Below are positions 51,837-60,194 of a DNA stretch of 64,000 nt, in pieces. Source of the DNA: an uncultured Pelagibacteraceae bacterium (lineage in GTDB: Bacteria > Pseudomonadota > Alphaproteobacteria > Pelagibacterales > Pelagibacteraceae); assembly GCA_902615715.1 (NCBI GenBank), contig CACMQA010000001.1, forward strand, positions 1 to 64,000, given 5' to 3'. Position numbers and translations under genes: made by a program. Positions within the stretch are counted from its first letter, which is position 1. Every line of letters starts with the position of its first letter. The notes below the pieces were generated by a model. It made no database searches. It was not told the origin of the DNA and worked only from the letters and a program-made list of their open reading frames with translations.

Positions 51837-51841
51837 TTATT

Positions 51842-53134
51842 ATGAAAAAATACTTAGGATACTTTTTAGCAGGTACAGCCATTTACTTTGGTTTTGCTGG
51901 TCTTGGATACGCTGAGACTACAGTGTCTGCAGAAGTACAATACATTTTTAATACCCTATTATTTTTAATGTCAGGTTTTTTGGTCATGTGGATGGCCGCA
52001 GGTTTCGCAATGTTAGAGTCAGGGTTAGTAACATCAAAATCTGTATCAGCAATCTGTGCAAAAAATATAGGTCTTTATTCAATCGCCGGAGTAATGTTCT
52101 GGTTGGTTGGTTATAATTTAGCTTACGGTATCCCAGAAGGTGGATATATAGGCTCATTCACACCATGGAGTGATAATTCAGCATTAGAAACAGGATATTC
52201 TGATGGTTCTGATTGGTTTTTCCAAATGGTGTTCTGCGCCACAACAATGTCAATCGTATCTGGTACGTTAGCAGAAAGAATTAAGATCTGGCCATTTTTC
52301 TTATTTGCCGCAATTTTAACTGGAATTATATATCCAATTTCAATGGGCTGGCAATGGGGTGGCGGATGGTTATCTGTTGCTGGATTTTCAGACTTTGCTG
52401 GTTCAACATTAGTACATGCTGCTGGCGGTGCCGCCGCATTAGCAGGTGCAATAGTGCTTGGAGCAAGAACTGGAAGATTTAGTTCTAGCGGCGGAGTAAA
52501 AGCTATGACACCATTTGCTGCATCATCTATTCCGTTAGCAACACTAGGAGTATTTATACTTTGGTTAGGTTGGTTCGGATTTAATGGTGGATCTCAGTTA
52601 GCTTCTGGAACGTTAGAAGACGTTTCAGCAGTTGCAACAATTTATATCAATACGAACTTAGCTGCAGGTGGTGGTGTATTAGCCGCTGCAACTGTTTCTA
52701 GAGTATTTGGTGGTAAAACTGACGTAGTGATGATGCTAAACGGCGCAATTGCTGGTTTAGTAGGTATTACGGCAGAACCATTAACACCAAGTCCGTTAGC
52801 TGCAATCTTTATCGGAGCAATAGCAGGAGTATTAATGTACTTCTCAGTAAAATTATTGTTTAAAATGAAAATTGATGACGTAGTTGGTGCCATTCCAGCA
52901 CACTTAGTAGCTGGAGTATGGGGTACATTAGCAGTGCCATTAACAAACAGTGATGTTACCTTTGGAGCACAATTCCTAGGAACTATCTCAGTTGTGGTAT
53001 TCGTATTTGTAGTCTCATTTATTGTTTTCCAAGCTATTAAGAGCACAATTGGATTAAGAATAAGTAAAGAAGCTGAAAGACTAGGAACTGACAAAGCAGA
53101 AGTCGGTGTAATAGCTTACGGCATCAGAGACTAA
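51842..53134 (+). CDS. amtB: Ammonium transporter AmtB
   Basis: A 430-residue membrane protein with a signal peptide of about 24 residues and 11 helices. Landmarks are FLVMWMAAGFAMLESGLVTSKSV, FFQMVFCATTMSIVSGTLAERIKIWPFFLFA, WGGGWLSVAGFSDFAGSTLVHAAGGAAALAGA and HLVAGVWGTLAVPLTN with the pore histidines. It channels ammonium or ammonia for nitrogen uptake. No glnK lies next to it. It has a 137-base leader with a hairpin over its ribosome site and a clear terminator behind it. Confidence 0.96.
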   Translation: MKKYLGYFLAGTAIYFGFAGLGYAETTVSAEVQYIFNTLLFLMSGFLVMWMAAGFAMLESGLVTSKSVSAICAKNIGLYSIAGVMFWLVGYNLAYGIPEGGYIGSFTPWSDNSALETGYSDGSDWFFQMVFCATTMSIVSGTLAERIKIWPFFLFAAILTGIIYPISMGWQWGGGWLSVAGFSDFAGSTLVHAAGGAAALAGAIVLGARTGRFSSSGGVKAMTPFAASSIPLATLGVFILWLGWFGFNGGSQLASGTLEDVSAVATIYINTNLAAGGGVLAAATVSRVFGGKTDVVMMLNGAIAGLVGITAEPLTPSPLAAIFIGAIAGVLMYFSVKLLFKMKIDDVVGAIPAHLVAGVWGTLAVPLTNSDVTFGAQFLGTISVVVFVFVVSFIVFQAIKSTIGLRISKEAERLGTDKAEVGVIAYGIRD

Positions 53135-53170
53135 ACTAAACTCTCCCTCCCTCGTTAGTTGGGAACAATT

Positions 53171-53206
53171 ATAAGGCCTGGTTCGGATCCCCCGTCCAGG
53201 CCTTAT
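53171..53206 (+). terminator. Terminator hairpin after amtB
   Basis: ATAAGGCCTGG (53171-53181) and CCAGGCCTTAT (53196-53206) form a perfect 11-bp stem with a 14-base loop. GC-rich for this genome and followed by a weakly T-rich GTATTTAAT, so it may need the stem rather than the T tract. Confidence 0.8.
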
Positions 53207-53391
53207 GTATTTAATATCAAATTTTGACGGTTGTATTTTGCAATACTTGATACTCAATCAAACTTTAAATTTATAAAAATTTCTCTAAAAGGTCGTCATA
53301 TTTAGACAGATGTAGATTTTATTTGGGTTAAAATTTAAAAGCTTTAAAGGATGTAAGTTATTTTATACATAAAATCTTATTAAAGACCAAT

Positions 53392-53442
53392 AAGAGTGTA
53401 TCGACAAATGCGTTGCAAAATAAAGGTAATTCGCTCTTTTTT
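53392..53442 (+). terminator. Candidate terminator of an unannotated plus-strand transcript, or 3' structure of bcp
   Basis: AAGAGTG (53392-53398) pairs with CGCTCTT (53432-53438, one G-U) with a run of Ts after it, enclosing a smaller TGC/GCA hairpin. The T run is on the plus strand although the next gene (bcp) is on the minus strand, so it could end a small RNA made in the gap after amtB. The loop is long, so confidence is low. Confidence 0.35.
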
Positions 53443-53470
53443 GAATGATATTTTATTGATCGAGCATCAT

Positions 53471-53932
53471 TTATTTATTAGAGCTCACAAATTTTAATAC
53501 TTCTTTGGCATGATCTTTTACTCTTACATTTGACCAAATTTTTCTAATTTTTCCTTTATCAATGAACACAGTTGATCTAATTGTGCCAAGAAACTTTTTG
53601 CCCATAAAGGACTTAATTCCCCAAACACCATATTTTTTTTGTGATTTTAAGTCAGGATCTGAAAGTAAGTCAAATGGAACCTTATATTTCTTTTTAAATT
53701 TTTTATGGCTCTCAATTGAGTCTTTTGAAATTCCAATCACATCACATTTTGACTTTTTAAATTTCTTATATAGTTTGGAGAAATCTTTAGTTTCAATAGT
53801 ACATCCTGGTGTGTCATCTTTAGGATAAAAATATATTATTAATTTACCTTTTATTTTTTTTAGATCAAAATTTGCATCTTTTGTTCCAGAAAGCTTAAAT
53901 GTAGGAGCTTTAGTATTTTCTTTAACTTTCAT
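53471..53932 (-). CDS. bcp: Thioredoxin-dependent peroxiredoxin (Bcp/PrxQ)
   Basis: A 153-residue peroxide-reducing enzyme. The active site is YFYPKDDTPGCTIETKDFSKLY, where the peroxidatic cysteine follows the TPG turn near residue 44; VIGISKDSIESHKKFKKKY and FDLLSDPDLKSQKKYGVWG follow. The usual resolving cysteine five residues later is absent (C-T-I-E-T), so it behaves as a one-cysteine or alternative-partner PrxQ. It overlaps the next gene by 11 bases and shares its strand. Confidence 0.92.
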   Translation of the reverse strand: MKVKENTKAPTFKLSGTKDANFDLKKIKGKLIIYFYPKDDTPGCTIETKDFSKLYKKFKKSKCDVIGISKDSIESHKKFKKKYKVPFDLLSDPDLKSQKKYGVWGIKSFMGKKFLGTIRSTVFIDKGKIRKIWSNVRVKDHAKEVLKFVSSNK

Positions 53933-54935
53933 TATTTTCCCAAAGTTTTTTTAAGTCAATAAAAGGCGAAACTCCAAAAACCGAATTAATATTTGCACAG
54001 TGAACAGCTAAAGAGGGAATTGGAGACAAGCAAGGATTTGAATTGTAAATATCATGTAAAGGTTTTTCCCAAGGGTCAACCCACTCAATACCCATCTTTT
54101 CTAAACTATTGTAATTCTCTTCTATAACTTTCTTACTAGTCATAAAAGTTACCAAGCTTTCAGAAACTAACCTCCAGTGATACTTCTCACCTAAATAAAT
54201 TTTTGTTGCTTCATCTTTTGTATATAAATATGGATAGTCAGATGGCAGTAAAACCAAGTCTTTAGAGAAAATAGTGTTAAATTTCTCATAAGAAAAAATC
54301 ATTTCTGTAATTGCATTTTCTGAATGTAAATAATCATCCTCGACAAAATAAATAATATCTGCACTTTCTTTTTTAGCAATCAATAAAGAAGTGTAAAAAT
54401 TAGCCATATTAGAAAATTTCGCTTTAGAATATCCTGGTTTGATTTTGTCCTTAAAATCTTCAAGGTTAATTGATTGAAATTTATTCTCTATATTTGATTT
54501 ATTTAATATTTCTTTAATTTTATATATATCTTCTTTCGGAGAATTTGTATCAGTAACTATAAGATTGAACCTAATATTCTTAAATTCCAAAGAAGCTTTA
54601 TTAATTGATTTTATTAAAGATCTTAAAGTTCTAAAAGTATATTCATTTTTTTCTTCATTAAATATTCTCCTTTTATTCTGGTCCATTATTAGTTCAGAAG
54701 TGCAAGTTCTTACAATTATTTTAAGGCTATTTATTTTATTTTTAATATCAACCTGACCTAAAGGAATAGTTATAGATTTTTTCCCTTGGACGCTTAACGT
54801 TTCGTTCAAATTTTTGTTTAAGGTTGTAGACCTAAAATTAGATTGATCAATAATTTCATAACCAATTAATCTACAAAATTTTATAAATATTTTTTTCAAA
54901 AAATTAGTTTTTTGCGTATTTTTTATTTTTTTCAT
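53922..54935 (-). CDS. Glycosyltransferase-like protein (GT-A fold, unassigned)
   Basis: A 337-residue protein with a basic N-terminal segment, then IIVRTCTSE, TDTNSPKEDIYKIKEIL and a middle part with IIYFVEDDYLHSENAI near residue 200, where EDDY looks like the metal-binding DxD region of GT-A glycosyltransferases. The end GIEWVDPWEKPLHDIYNSNPCLSPIPSLAVHCANINSVFGVSPF is well ordered. I cannot name the family exactly. A role in sugar transfer to an envelope polymer is inference. Lysine- and isoleucine-rich like its neighbours. Confidence 0.6.
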   Translation of the reverse strand: MKKIKNTQKTNFLKKIFIKFCRLIGYEIIDQSNFRSTTLNKNLNETLSVQGKKSITIPLGQVDIKNKINSLKIIVRTCTSELIMDQNKRRIFNEEKNEYTFRTLRSLIKSINKASLEFKNIRFNLIVTDTNSPKEDIYKIKEILNKSNIENKFQSINLEDFKDKIKPGYSKAKFSNMANFYTSLLIAKKESADIIYFVEDDYLHSENAITEMIFSYEKFNTIFSKDLVLLPSDYPYLYTKDEATKIYLGEKYHWRLVSESLVTFMTSKKVIEENYNSLEKMGIEWVDPWEKPLHDIYNSNPCLSPIPSLAVHCANINSVFGVSPFIDLKKLWENNES

Positions 54936-54973
54936 TATGGTTAATTGTATATATTAGTTTATATTCTAGTTCT

Positions 54974-55372
54974 ATGAACATAAAATCATCCCAGTTACTT
55001 GTAGAAGAAGCTCAAAAAAGAATAGAAACTCTAAAACCTAATCAAGTTAAAAAATTAGTGGAAAACAAAGAGATAACTTTAATTGATGTAAGAGATGTAA
55101 GGGAATTATGGAAAGAGGGCACAATCGAGAACTCTAAACATATACCAAGAGGAATGTTAGAATTTTGGCTTGATCCTGAAAGCACTTATTACAAAGAAAA
55201 TAAAATTAAAAATATAAAAAAAATGGTTTTATATTGCGCACTAGGGTGGCGTTCAGCATTAGCAACTAAATCGTTAGTTGATATGGGTTTTACAAATGTT
55301 GCTCACGTAGACGGGGGATTTGATGCTTTAAAAAAAATTGGTTTAAAGGTTGTTGTTAAAAAGAGAAAATAA
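54974..55372 (+). CDS. Rhodanese-domain sulfurtransferase
   Basis: A 132-residue single rhodanese domain: VKKLVENKEITLIDVRDVRELWKEGTIENSKHIPRGMLEFWLDPES at the start and the active loop VLYCALGWRSALATKSLVDMG around residue 85, with cysteine as the sulfur carrier. The pattern is that of cytosolic one-domain rhodaneses. Substrate unknown. It begins 38 bases from the divergent glycosyltransferase-like gene. Confidence 0.9.
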   Translation: MNIKSSQLLVEEAQKRIETLKPNQVKKLVENKEITLIDVRDVRELWKEGTIENSKHIPRGMLEFWLDPESTYYKENKIKNIKKMVLYCALGWRSALATKSLVDMGFTNVAHVDGGFDALKKIGLKVVVKKRK

Positions 55373-55981
55373 TTATTTACTAGCTTCATTCAAAGCGAAT
55401 TCAATTCTATCTTGACCCCAGAAAATTTTATTATTAACTACAAAAGTTGGTGCACCAAAAATACCTTTAGCAAATGCATCGCTAGTTTTTTTTCTAAGAC
55501 CATCTTTAATGAGAGAAGACGAAGTCCTTAAGGCAAAAGTTTTTGGATTAATATTTAAATTTTTCAAAACTTTTTGAATAATGATATCATCATTCATATT
55601 CAAACCATCTTGCCAGATTGTATTAAATATACTGTCTATATAATAGCTTTTGATATTATCTTCTTCAGCTACGAGAACTCCTCGCATTAAGTTTAAAGTT
55701 CTTATTGGGAAATAATAGTTGAATTTAAATTTTATACTATTCTTCTCTGCAATTAATTTACAATCTCTTATCATATGCTTTGCCTTTGCAGGTATAAAAG
55801 CTGGCGCTTTAATATTATGCAAATTATGAAGCCCCCCTAATAGCACTGGAATATATTTAATCTTTATATTTTCTTTTATCTCAATTTTTCTGATTTCTTT
55901 GTGCGCAAGAAAGGAATATGGGCTTACGAAATCAAAATAAAAATCGAATGGTTTAATCATTAAAGCTAATTTTTTTAGCAA
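55373..55981 (-). CDS. DsbA-family 2-hydroxychromene-2-carboxylate isomerase-like protein
   Basis: A 202-residue protein of the DsbA/kappa-GST fold. It shows DFYFDFVSPYSFLAHKEI with the SPYS motif at the glutathione site, VLLGGLHNLHNIKAPAFIPAKAKHMIRD, FPIRTLNLMRGVLVAEE and KGIFGAPTFVVNNKIFWGQDRIEFAL. Such enzymes act in naphthalene breakdown in some bacteria, but most homologues are of unknown substrate. An internal ATG at 55960 is an equally good start, because the current one overlaps the next gene by 29 bases. Confidence 0.85.
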   Translation of the reverse strand: MLKKLALMIKPFDFYFDFVSPYSFLAHKEIRKIEIKENIKIKYIPVLLGGLHNLHNIKAPAFIPAKAKHMIRDCKLIAEKNSIKFKFNYYFPIRTLNLMRGVLVAEEDNIKSYYIDSIFNTIWQDGLNMNDDIIIQKVLKNLNINPKTFALRTSSSLIKDGLRKKTSDAFAKGIFGAPTFVVNNKIFWGQDRIEFALNEASK

Positions 55982-56423
55982 AGATAATTCTTATAAACCA
56001 ATAAATAACTATTCCAATTGGGCCAGTGAAATATGTTAAAATTAGTGATAGAATAATAACTATTCTAGGAATTATATATCGTCTAGCATCCCTAACTATC
56101 CAAGCTCCAGCAAATAAACTTATTGCTAAAAAATGTAGCCAAAAGATTAATAACAAAGCTTCATTTGCAAACATCGAATATAGTCCATTGATACCACTAT
56201 ATAATTCAAATCCATCAAAAATATTTCCATCGATATAAATTAAATAAGATAAATAAGCATAACCAAAAGCTAAAAGCAGATAAGGAATTATTGATTGTGA
56301 TAAAAAATTTGTCAGACCGTGATAGGGAAGAAAAACTAATAAAAGCCAAAAAGGAATTACTCCCCAATTAGCGACTAAATAAATATTTTCATAAGTTAAA
56401 TAAGGTAATAAATCATTTATCAT
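55953..56423 (-). CDS. ABA4-like (DUF4281) membrane protein
   Basis: A 156-residue protein with four helices and the DUF4281 pattern: YENIYLVANWGVIPFWLLLVFLPYHGLT, GINGLYSMFANEALLLIFWLHFLAISLFAGAWIVRDARRYIIPRIV and LTYFTGPIGIVIYWFIRIIF. In plants ABA4 takes part in neoxanthin synthesis; bacterial relatives include unknown pigment or lipid enzymes. It is co-transcribed with the DsbA-like gene downstream. Named by pattern only. Confidence 0.8.
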   Translation of the reverse strand: MINDLLPYLTYENIYLVANWGVIPFWLLLVFLPYHGLTNFLSQSIIPYLLLAFGYAYLSYLIYIDGNIFDGFELYSGINGLYSMFANEALLLIFWLHFLAISLFAGAWIVRDARRYIIPRIVIILSLILTYFTGPIGIVIYWFIRIIFAKKISFND

Positions 56424-56449
56424 AAAATATAATATAGTATATTAGCTTT

Positions 56450-57010
56450 ATGAATCCCACAGTTAATAAAAGTGATTTTGAAGATTTAACTACAAATCTT
56501 AAAGACTTGGCTTATTCATATTTAGAAAAATATAGTCCTTCGAAACAACAATTAAAAATATACTTGCTTAAAAAATATTTAACAAAAATTAAAGGAACAA
56601 AATCGAAAAAAGAAGTCACATCAATTATTGATGAAATTATTTTAAATCTTGAAAAGAATAGAATTTTAAATGATGAAATGTATTCTGACTCAAAAGCCAG
56701 AATGTTTTTAAGAAGAGGATATTCTTTAAATAAAATTAATCAATCTTTAAGAAATAAAGGTATTGAGAGTAAGTTTATAAAACAAAGTATTGATAAAATT
56801 AAAGAAGATAATATTGAGCCAGATTTTGTCTCCGCTTTAAAACTCTGCAAAAGAAGAAGAATAGGACCATTGAGACCTCAAGAGAATCGAGAGTTATTTT
56901 ATAAAAAAGATATGGGTATTTTAGCCAGAGGTGGTTATAGTTTTGAATTATCAAAAAGAGTTTTGGACTTAGAAAAGAGTGAATTTAATAAATTAATCAA
57001 GATTGTCTGA
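56450..57010 (+). CDS. recX: RecX-family regulatory protein
   Basis: A 186-residue helical protein with the RecX pattern: LAYSYLEKYSPSKQQLKIYLLKKYL near the start, ILNDEMYSDSKARMFLRRGYSLNKINQSLRNKGIESKFI in the middle and KDMGILARGGYSFELSKRVLDL near the end. RecX inhibits or modulates RecA filaments. It is not next to recA here. Its stop overlaps a small minus-strand gene by 18 bases. Confidence 0.85.
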   Translation: MNPTVNKSDFEDLTTNLKDLAYSYLEKYSPSKQQLKIYLLKKYLTKIKGTKSKKEVTSIIDEIILNLEKNRILNDEMYSDSKARMFLRRGYSLNKINQSLRNKGIESKFIKQSIDKIKEDNIEPDFVSALKLCKRRRIGPLRPQENRELFYKKDMGILARGGYSFELSKRVLDLEKSEFNKLIKIV

Positions 57011-57136
57011 TTTTCTTTTTTTTTCTTCTTCAATAAGAATATCAAGTTTTCTTTTGAGAGAATTTCTAACTAAAATAAAAAATAGAATACCAAAAAAAGT
57101 TACCGATAAGATTATAGTTAAAATAGTTTTAATCAC
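56993..57136 (-). CDS. 47-residue single-helix membrane protein coupled to cysQ
   Basis: A small gene with GTG start at 57136 that overlaps the end of cysQ by eight bases. It encodes one hydrophobic helix (TILTIILSVTFFGILFFILV) followed by a basic, then acidic-basic coiled tail (RKLDILIEEEKKRKSD). The overlap with the cysQ stop is a typical coupling arrangement, and it fills the 118-base gap before recX. I do not recognise the family. The layout resembles CcmD-like accessory helices, but nothing proves that. Confidence 0.6.
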   Translation of the reverse strand: MIKTILTIILSVTFFGILFFILVRNSLKRKLDILIEEEKKRKSDNLD

Positions 57137-57914
57137 CCAATTTTTCTGCTCTCTTAATTAAAATACTTGGATTTCTATAATCATCTTTCCCATATAAAAA
57201 TGGTTTACCGTCTAATGTTTTTATAATTGCACCTGCGTTCTGCGCTATTGCATGGCCGGCAGCATAATCCCACTCATTAGCTCTTTCTCTTGCTGCATAA
57301 ATGTCGTACTCACCTGTAGCGATAACGCAAAATTTATAAGAACTTGCCATTCTTACTATTGAGTTAACATTAAATTCTTTTAATTTATTTAAAATAAAAT
57401 CTGATGGTTTTAAAGCGCTGGATAAAGCAACTATTTTTCCTTTAGGTTGTTGTTTTCTACAACTAATTTTTTTTGTAGACCCATTTTCAATCATATAACT
57501 TTCATTAGCACCATAAGAAAAAAAAAGTCTATTTTTTCTTGGAACTCCTACAACACCAAGGATTGGAATAGTGTCAATTACTAAAGCTGCATTAAGTGTA
57601 TATTCCTCTTTTCCAGCTATATATTCTTTTGTTCCATCTATTGGGTCTATGAGCCAGAATGTTTTTGCATTATTCTTAATATTTAAGTTAACAGTTTCTT
57701 CGGAAATTATAGGGAGGTTTGGAGTGAGTTCTTTAATTTTATCGGTAATTAATTTATTTACCTCTAAATCTCCATTGCTCACAGGAGATTTGTCCTCTTT
57801 TTCCTCTATCTTTAATCCTTTTTTGTAGAGATCAATAGACTTTTTTCCCGCTAGATTAAAAGTATCAATTAAATTTTCACTTAGAGATTTTAGATCACTG
57901 GTTTTCATCTTCAA
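57129..57914 (-). CDS. cysQ: 3'(2'),5'-bisphosphate nucleotidase CysQ
   Basis: A 261-residue inositol-monophosphatase-family enzyme. Metal sites: ISEETV near residue 70 and LIDPIDGTKEYIAGKEEYTLNAALV near residue 92, ANEWDYAAGHAIAQNAGA near residue 214. GTKEYI and the DGKPF ending are typical of CysQ, which removes the 3' phosphate from PAP produced in sulfate reduction. The PAP-like substrate is inferred from family signatures. It overlaps the DUF3553 gene by 20 bases. Confidence 0.88.
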   Translation of the reverse strand: MKMKTSDLKSLSENLIDTFNLAGKKSIDLYKKGLKIEEKEDKSPVSNGDLEVNKLITDKIKELTPNLPIISEETVNLNIKNNAKTFWLIDPIDGTKEYIAGKEEYTLNAALVIDTIPILGVVGVPRKNRLFFSYGANESYMIENGSTKKISCRKQQPKGKIVALSSALKPSDFILNKLKEFNVNSIVRMASSYKFCVIATGEYDIYAARERANEWDYAAGHAIAQNAGAIIKTLDGKPFLYGKDDYRNPSILIKRAEKLGD

Positions 57915-58077
57915 CTTTTTCTAAATTAACATTCTCAATATTTATTACAATTTTCCCATAATTTTCAAAATTTACTGTCACCTTATTTTTGATAATAGAC
58001 TGAACTTGTCCCAATCCCCAATCTTCATTTGCAGGATTTTTAACGTAATCTCCTGGTTCAAAATCAATAAGCATCAT
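57895..58077 (-). CDS. DUF3553-family small protein
   Basis: A 60-residue protein with the DUF3553 pattern: FEPGDYVKNPANEDWGLGQVQSIIKNKVTVNFENYGKIVINIENVNLEKVED. The core looks like a small beta-barrel similar to CarD/UvrD C-terminal Tudor-type modules, which bind RNA polymerase or DNA. Function is unknown. It precedes cysQ with a 20-base overlap. Confidence 0.88.
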   Translation of the reverse strand: MMLIDFEPGDYVKNPANEDWGLGQVQSIIKNKVTVNFENYGKIVINIENVNLEKVEDENQ

Positions 58078-58113
58078 GGAAAATCACAATTTTTTACATT
58101 ATACACTTAAATA

Positions 58114-59253
58114 ATGAATTCACTAGGAATTAATAAACCAAAAAAAGAAACTAAAGTGGTAGTAGCCATGTCTGGTGGAGTTGACTCTTCAGTAGTAGCA
58201 GCACTTATGAAAGACGAAGGTTATGATGTTACAGGAATAACATTAAAACTATATGACGACACTAAATCTTCAAAAGAAGGAAGACAGTGTTGTGCTGGTC
58301 AAGACATTTTAGATGCTAAAAGAGTATCAGAAAATATTAATATAAATCATAAAATTTTGTTTTACCAAAAAAAATTTAAATCTGAAGTTATAGACTCTTT
58401 TATAGATAGTTATGCTGCAGGTGAAACTCCAATACCTTGTGTTCAATGTAATCAAACTGTTAAGTTTAGGGATTTATTTAAATACGCAAAAGATTTGAAA
58501 GCAGATGCACTCATAACAGGTCATTATGTTTCTAGAGTTCAATTCAATGGCAGTGCGAATATGTATAGAGCTAAAGATCTAAATAGAGATCAAAGCTATT
58601 TTTTATTTAGCACTACACAGGAACAATTAGACTATCTAAGATTTCCTTTAGGTGAAATTGATAAGTCAGAGACTAGAGCAATAGCCAAAAAATTAAAATT
58701 AAATGTTGCCTCTAAACCTGATAGTCAAGATATATGTTTTGTTCCTAATGGTGACTATGCATCGGTAATAAGAAAATTTAGACCAGAGTCTTTTAAACCT
58801 GGGAAAATTGTTGATCTTGAGGGAAAACAAATTGGTTCACATGATGGAATTATAAATTATACGATAGGTCAAAGAAAAGGAATTAAGATCGCAAGTAATA
58901 TTCCTTTATATGTTGTAAACATTGATGCAGACAGCAATACTATAATAGTTGGAAGTAAAGATTGTCTTGAAGTTAAAGAAATTAAATTAAGAGATTTAAA
59001 TGTCCTTGGATCAAAAAAAGAATTTGAAGAAGTTATAAATATTAAAGTTAGATCTACCGGCAGGCTTTTAAAAGCAAAAGTTAATATTATAGAAAATTCA
59101 GCTGATATTAAAATTTTAGATAAAGAAACAGGAATTTCTCCAGGCCAAGCTTGTGTATTTTACTCTAAAGATAAAGTTGGGGATAAAGTTTTAGGAGGTG
59201 GCTGGATACATAAGACTTTAAATAAAAATTTATCCACTAAGTTAACAAGTTAA
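58114..59253 (+). CDS. mnmA: tRNA-specific 2-thiouridylase MnmA
   Basis: A 379-residue enzyme that makes 2-thiouridine at the wobble position of tRNAs for Lys, Glu and Gln. The ATP pyrophosphatase loop is [15 protein letters not shown] near residue 17; the catalytic cysteines are C112 in [11 protein letters not shown] and C208 in [15 protein letters not shown]. The C-terminal barrel ends [26 protein letters not shown] candidate structured RNA lies immediately downstream. Confidence 0.95.
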   Translation: MNSLGINKPKKETKVVVAMSGGVDSSVVAALMKDEGYDVTGITLKLYDDTKSSKEGRQCCAGQDILDAKRVSENININHKILFYQKKFKSEVIDSFIDSYAAGETPIPCVQCNQTVKFRDLFKYAKDLKADALITGHYVSRVQFNGSANMYRAKDLNRDQSYFLFSTTQEQLDYLRFPLGEIDKSETRAIAKKLKLNVASKPDSQDICFVPNGDYASVIRKFRPESFKPGKIVDLEGKQIGSHDGIINYTIGQRKGIKIASNIPLYVVNIDADSNTIIVGSKDCLEVKEIKLRDLNVLGSKKEFEEVINIKVRSTGRLLKAKVNIIENSADIKILDKETGISPGQACVFYSKDKVGDKVLGGGWIHKTLNKNLSTKLTS

Positions 59254-59310
59254 ATTATTGCTCGTTTTAAGTGATACCTATTTTTTTTAAATATGATTTA
59301 ATTAAATTAA

Positions 59311-59480
59311 TTAAGAGGCAACTCTTAACTGGCCATTTAAGGAAAAACCGAGAGGTTCAAGCTTAAAGGGCAGAAAGATGAACCTAGTAGCGCTAGAATA
59401 GTTCATCGGGATGGCTTGGCGGTAGCGCCTAAAACGACGAGCCAAAACTACTAAATTTCTGGGCGAAAGCCTAGAAATTT
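59311..59480 (+). ncRNA. Candidate structured RNA with five hairpins, three of them GNRA-looped
   Basis: Plus-strand pairing: TTAAGAG/CTCTTAA with GCAA loop (59311-59328); TTTAAG/CTTAAA (59336-59367) enclosing AACC/GGTT with a GAGA loop (59346-59357); GATGAAC/GTTCATC (59377-59407) enclosing CTAG/CTAG; GGCT/AGCC (59413-59443) enclosing GGCG/CGCC with loop GTAG (59418-59429); AAATTTCT plus GGGC/GCCT plus AGAAATTT with a GAAA loop (59453-59480). GCAA, GAGA and GAAA loops are stable on the plus strand; their complements are not, which sets the direction. The region lies between two convergent genes. It fits none of the known RNA families I know. Confidence 0.6.
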
Positions 59481-60180
59481 ATGTGGTTCTCTTCCACAAA
59501 AATCTAGTAAATAAATAAAATAGTATAACACCTACAAAATAGTTCCATTCTAAAGCATGTTTAAAGTTAGTATTACCTTTATTCAAAAGGATTGGCAAAC
59601 TTAGAATTGCTACAGCAGCTAAAACAGAAACTAAAATTGCTTTAAAAATTAAAATTTTTTTATTAATTAATTTTGAGAGTTCTTTTTTTAATTTAAAGAA
59701 ATGATAAACAAGCATTCCTTGAGCTATAATTTCAAATATAATAAATAATAGTAAAACTACTCTCCTTAATAATTTATAAATTTGAATATCAAACTTTATA
59801 CCTAAAAATATTGAGTGAATTGCCAAAAATACAGCTGAAAGAATTCCAAAGATCTTAAATTTATAATTAGTATTAGTCGATTTGAAATGGTTAACCAAAT
59901 TATTATTATTTAACCAATAATAATAAAGAATTATTGCAGTAGTTATCATCGCTGGTTTAAAAATTAAATATTGTGGAAATGTCCGAGAGGCTCTGCTTAT
60001 TGACAAACTTCCATCAAGATAAGGTATTGAAAATCCTGATCTTCCAATTTGATCTACAGCCAAAAAAGTATTTTCCAAAAATTCAGGGTTTTGAGAAATA
60101 AATAAACAAAGGTTTATTGCTGTTAACGGAATAAAAAATATCCATAAACTCAATCTTCTTATTTGAGTTATTTCATTCAT
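59479..60180 (-). CDS. Multi-helix membrane protein, unassigned
   Basis: A 233-residue protein with about six helices and a loop containing SGFSIPYLDGSLSISRASRTFPQYLIFKPAMITTAIILYYYW. The SRTFPQYLIFKPAM part recalls Frag1/DRAM-like proteins, but I am not sure. Basic C-terminal end (FLWKRTT). The last codons overlap the hairpin that ends the structured-RNA region. It lies 14 bases after a 27-residue basic protein gene on the same strand, so the two are probably an operon. Confidence 0.65.
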   Translation of the reverse strand: MNEITQIRRLSLWIFFIPLTAINLCLFISQNPEFLENTFLAVDQIGRSGFSIPYLDGSLSISRASRTFPQYLIFKPAMITTAIILYYYWLNNNNLVNHFKSTNTNYKFKIFGILSAVFLAIHSIFLGIKFDIQIYKLLRRVVLLLFIIFEIIAQGMLVYHFFKLKKELSKLINKKILIFKAILVSVLAAVAILSLPILLNKGNTNFKHALEWNYFVGVILFYLFTRFLWKRTT

Positions 60181-60194
60181 AAATGTTTAGTTGA

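Larger units (their letters stand above)
53135..53470. other. 336-base gene-free stretch after amtB
   Basis: The longest region without a gene. It holds the amtB terminator (53171-53206), a second hairpin with a T run (53392-53442), and AT-rich sequence. I see no convincing reading frame on either strand in it. The stretch 53210-53390 shows no motif I recognise. Confidence 0.7.

Noticed and set aside
59430-59460. Resemblance of AAACGACGA and AAAACTAC to a tmRNA tag-coding region
   Set aside because: The reading frame is interrupted by a stop before it, no resume-type alanine codon is in place, and no LAA-type end is encoded. The overall fold is also not tmRNA-like.
59311-59480. RNase P RNA, 6S RNA or SRP RNA
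   Set aside because: None of the conserved cores that I know (GAGGAAAGTCC, the long 6S rod with a central bubble, the SRP GGAA-tetraloop region) is present on either strand.
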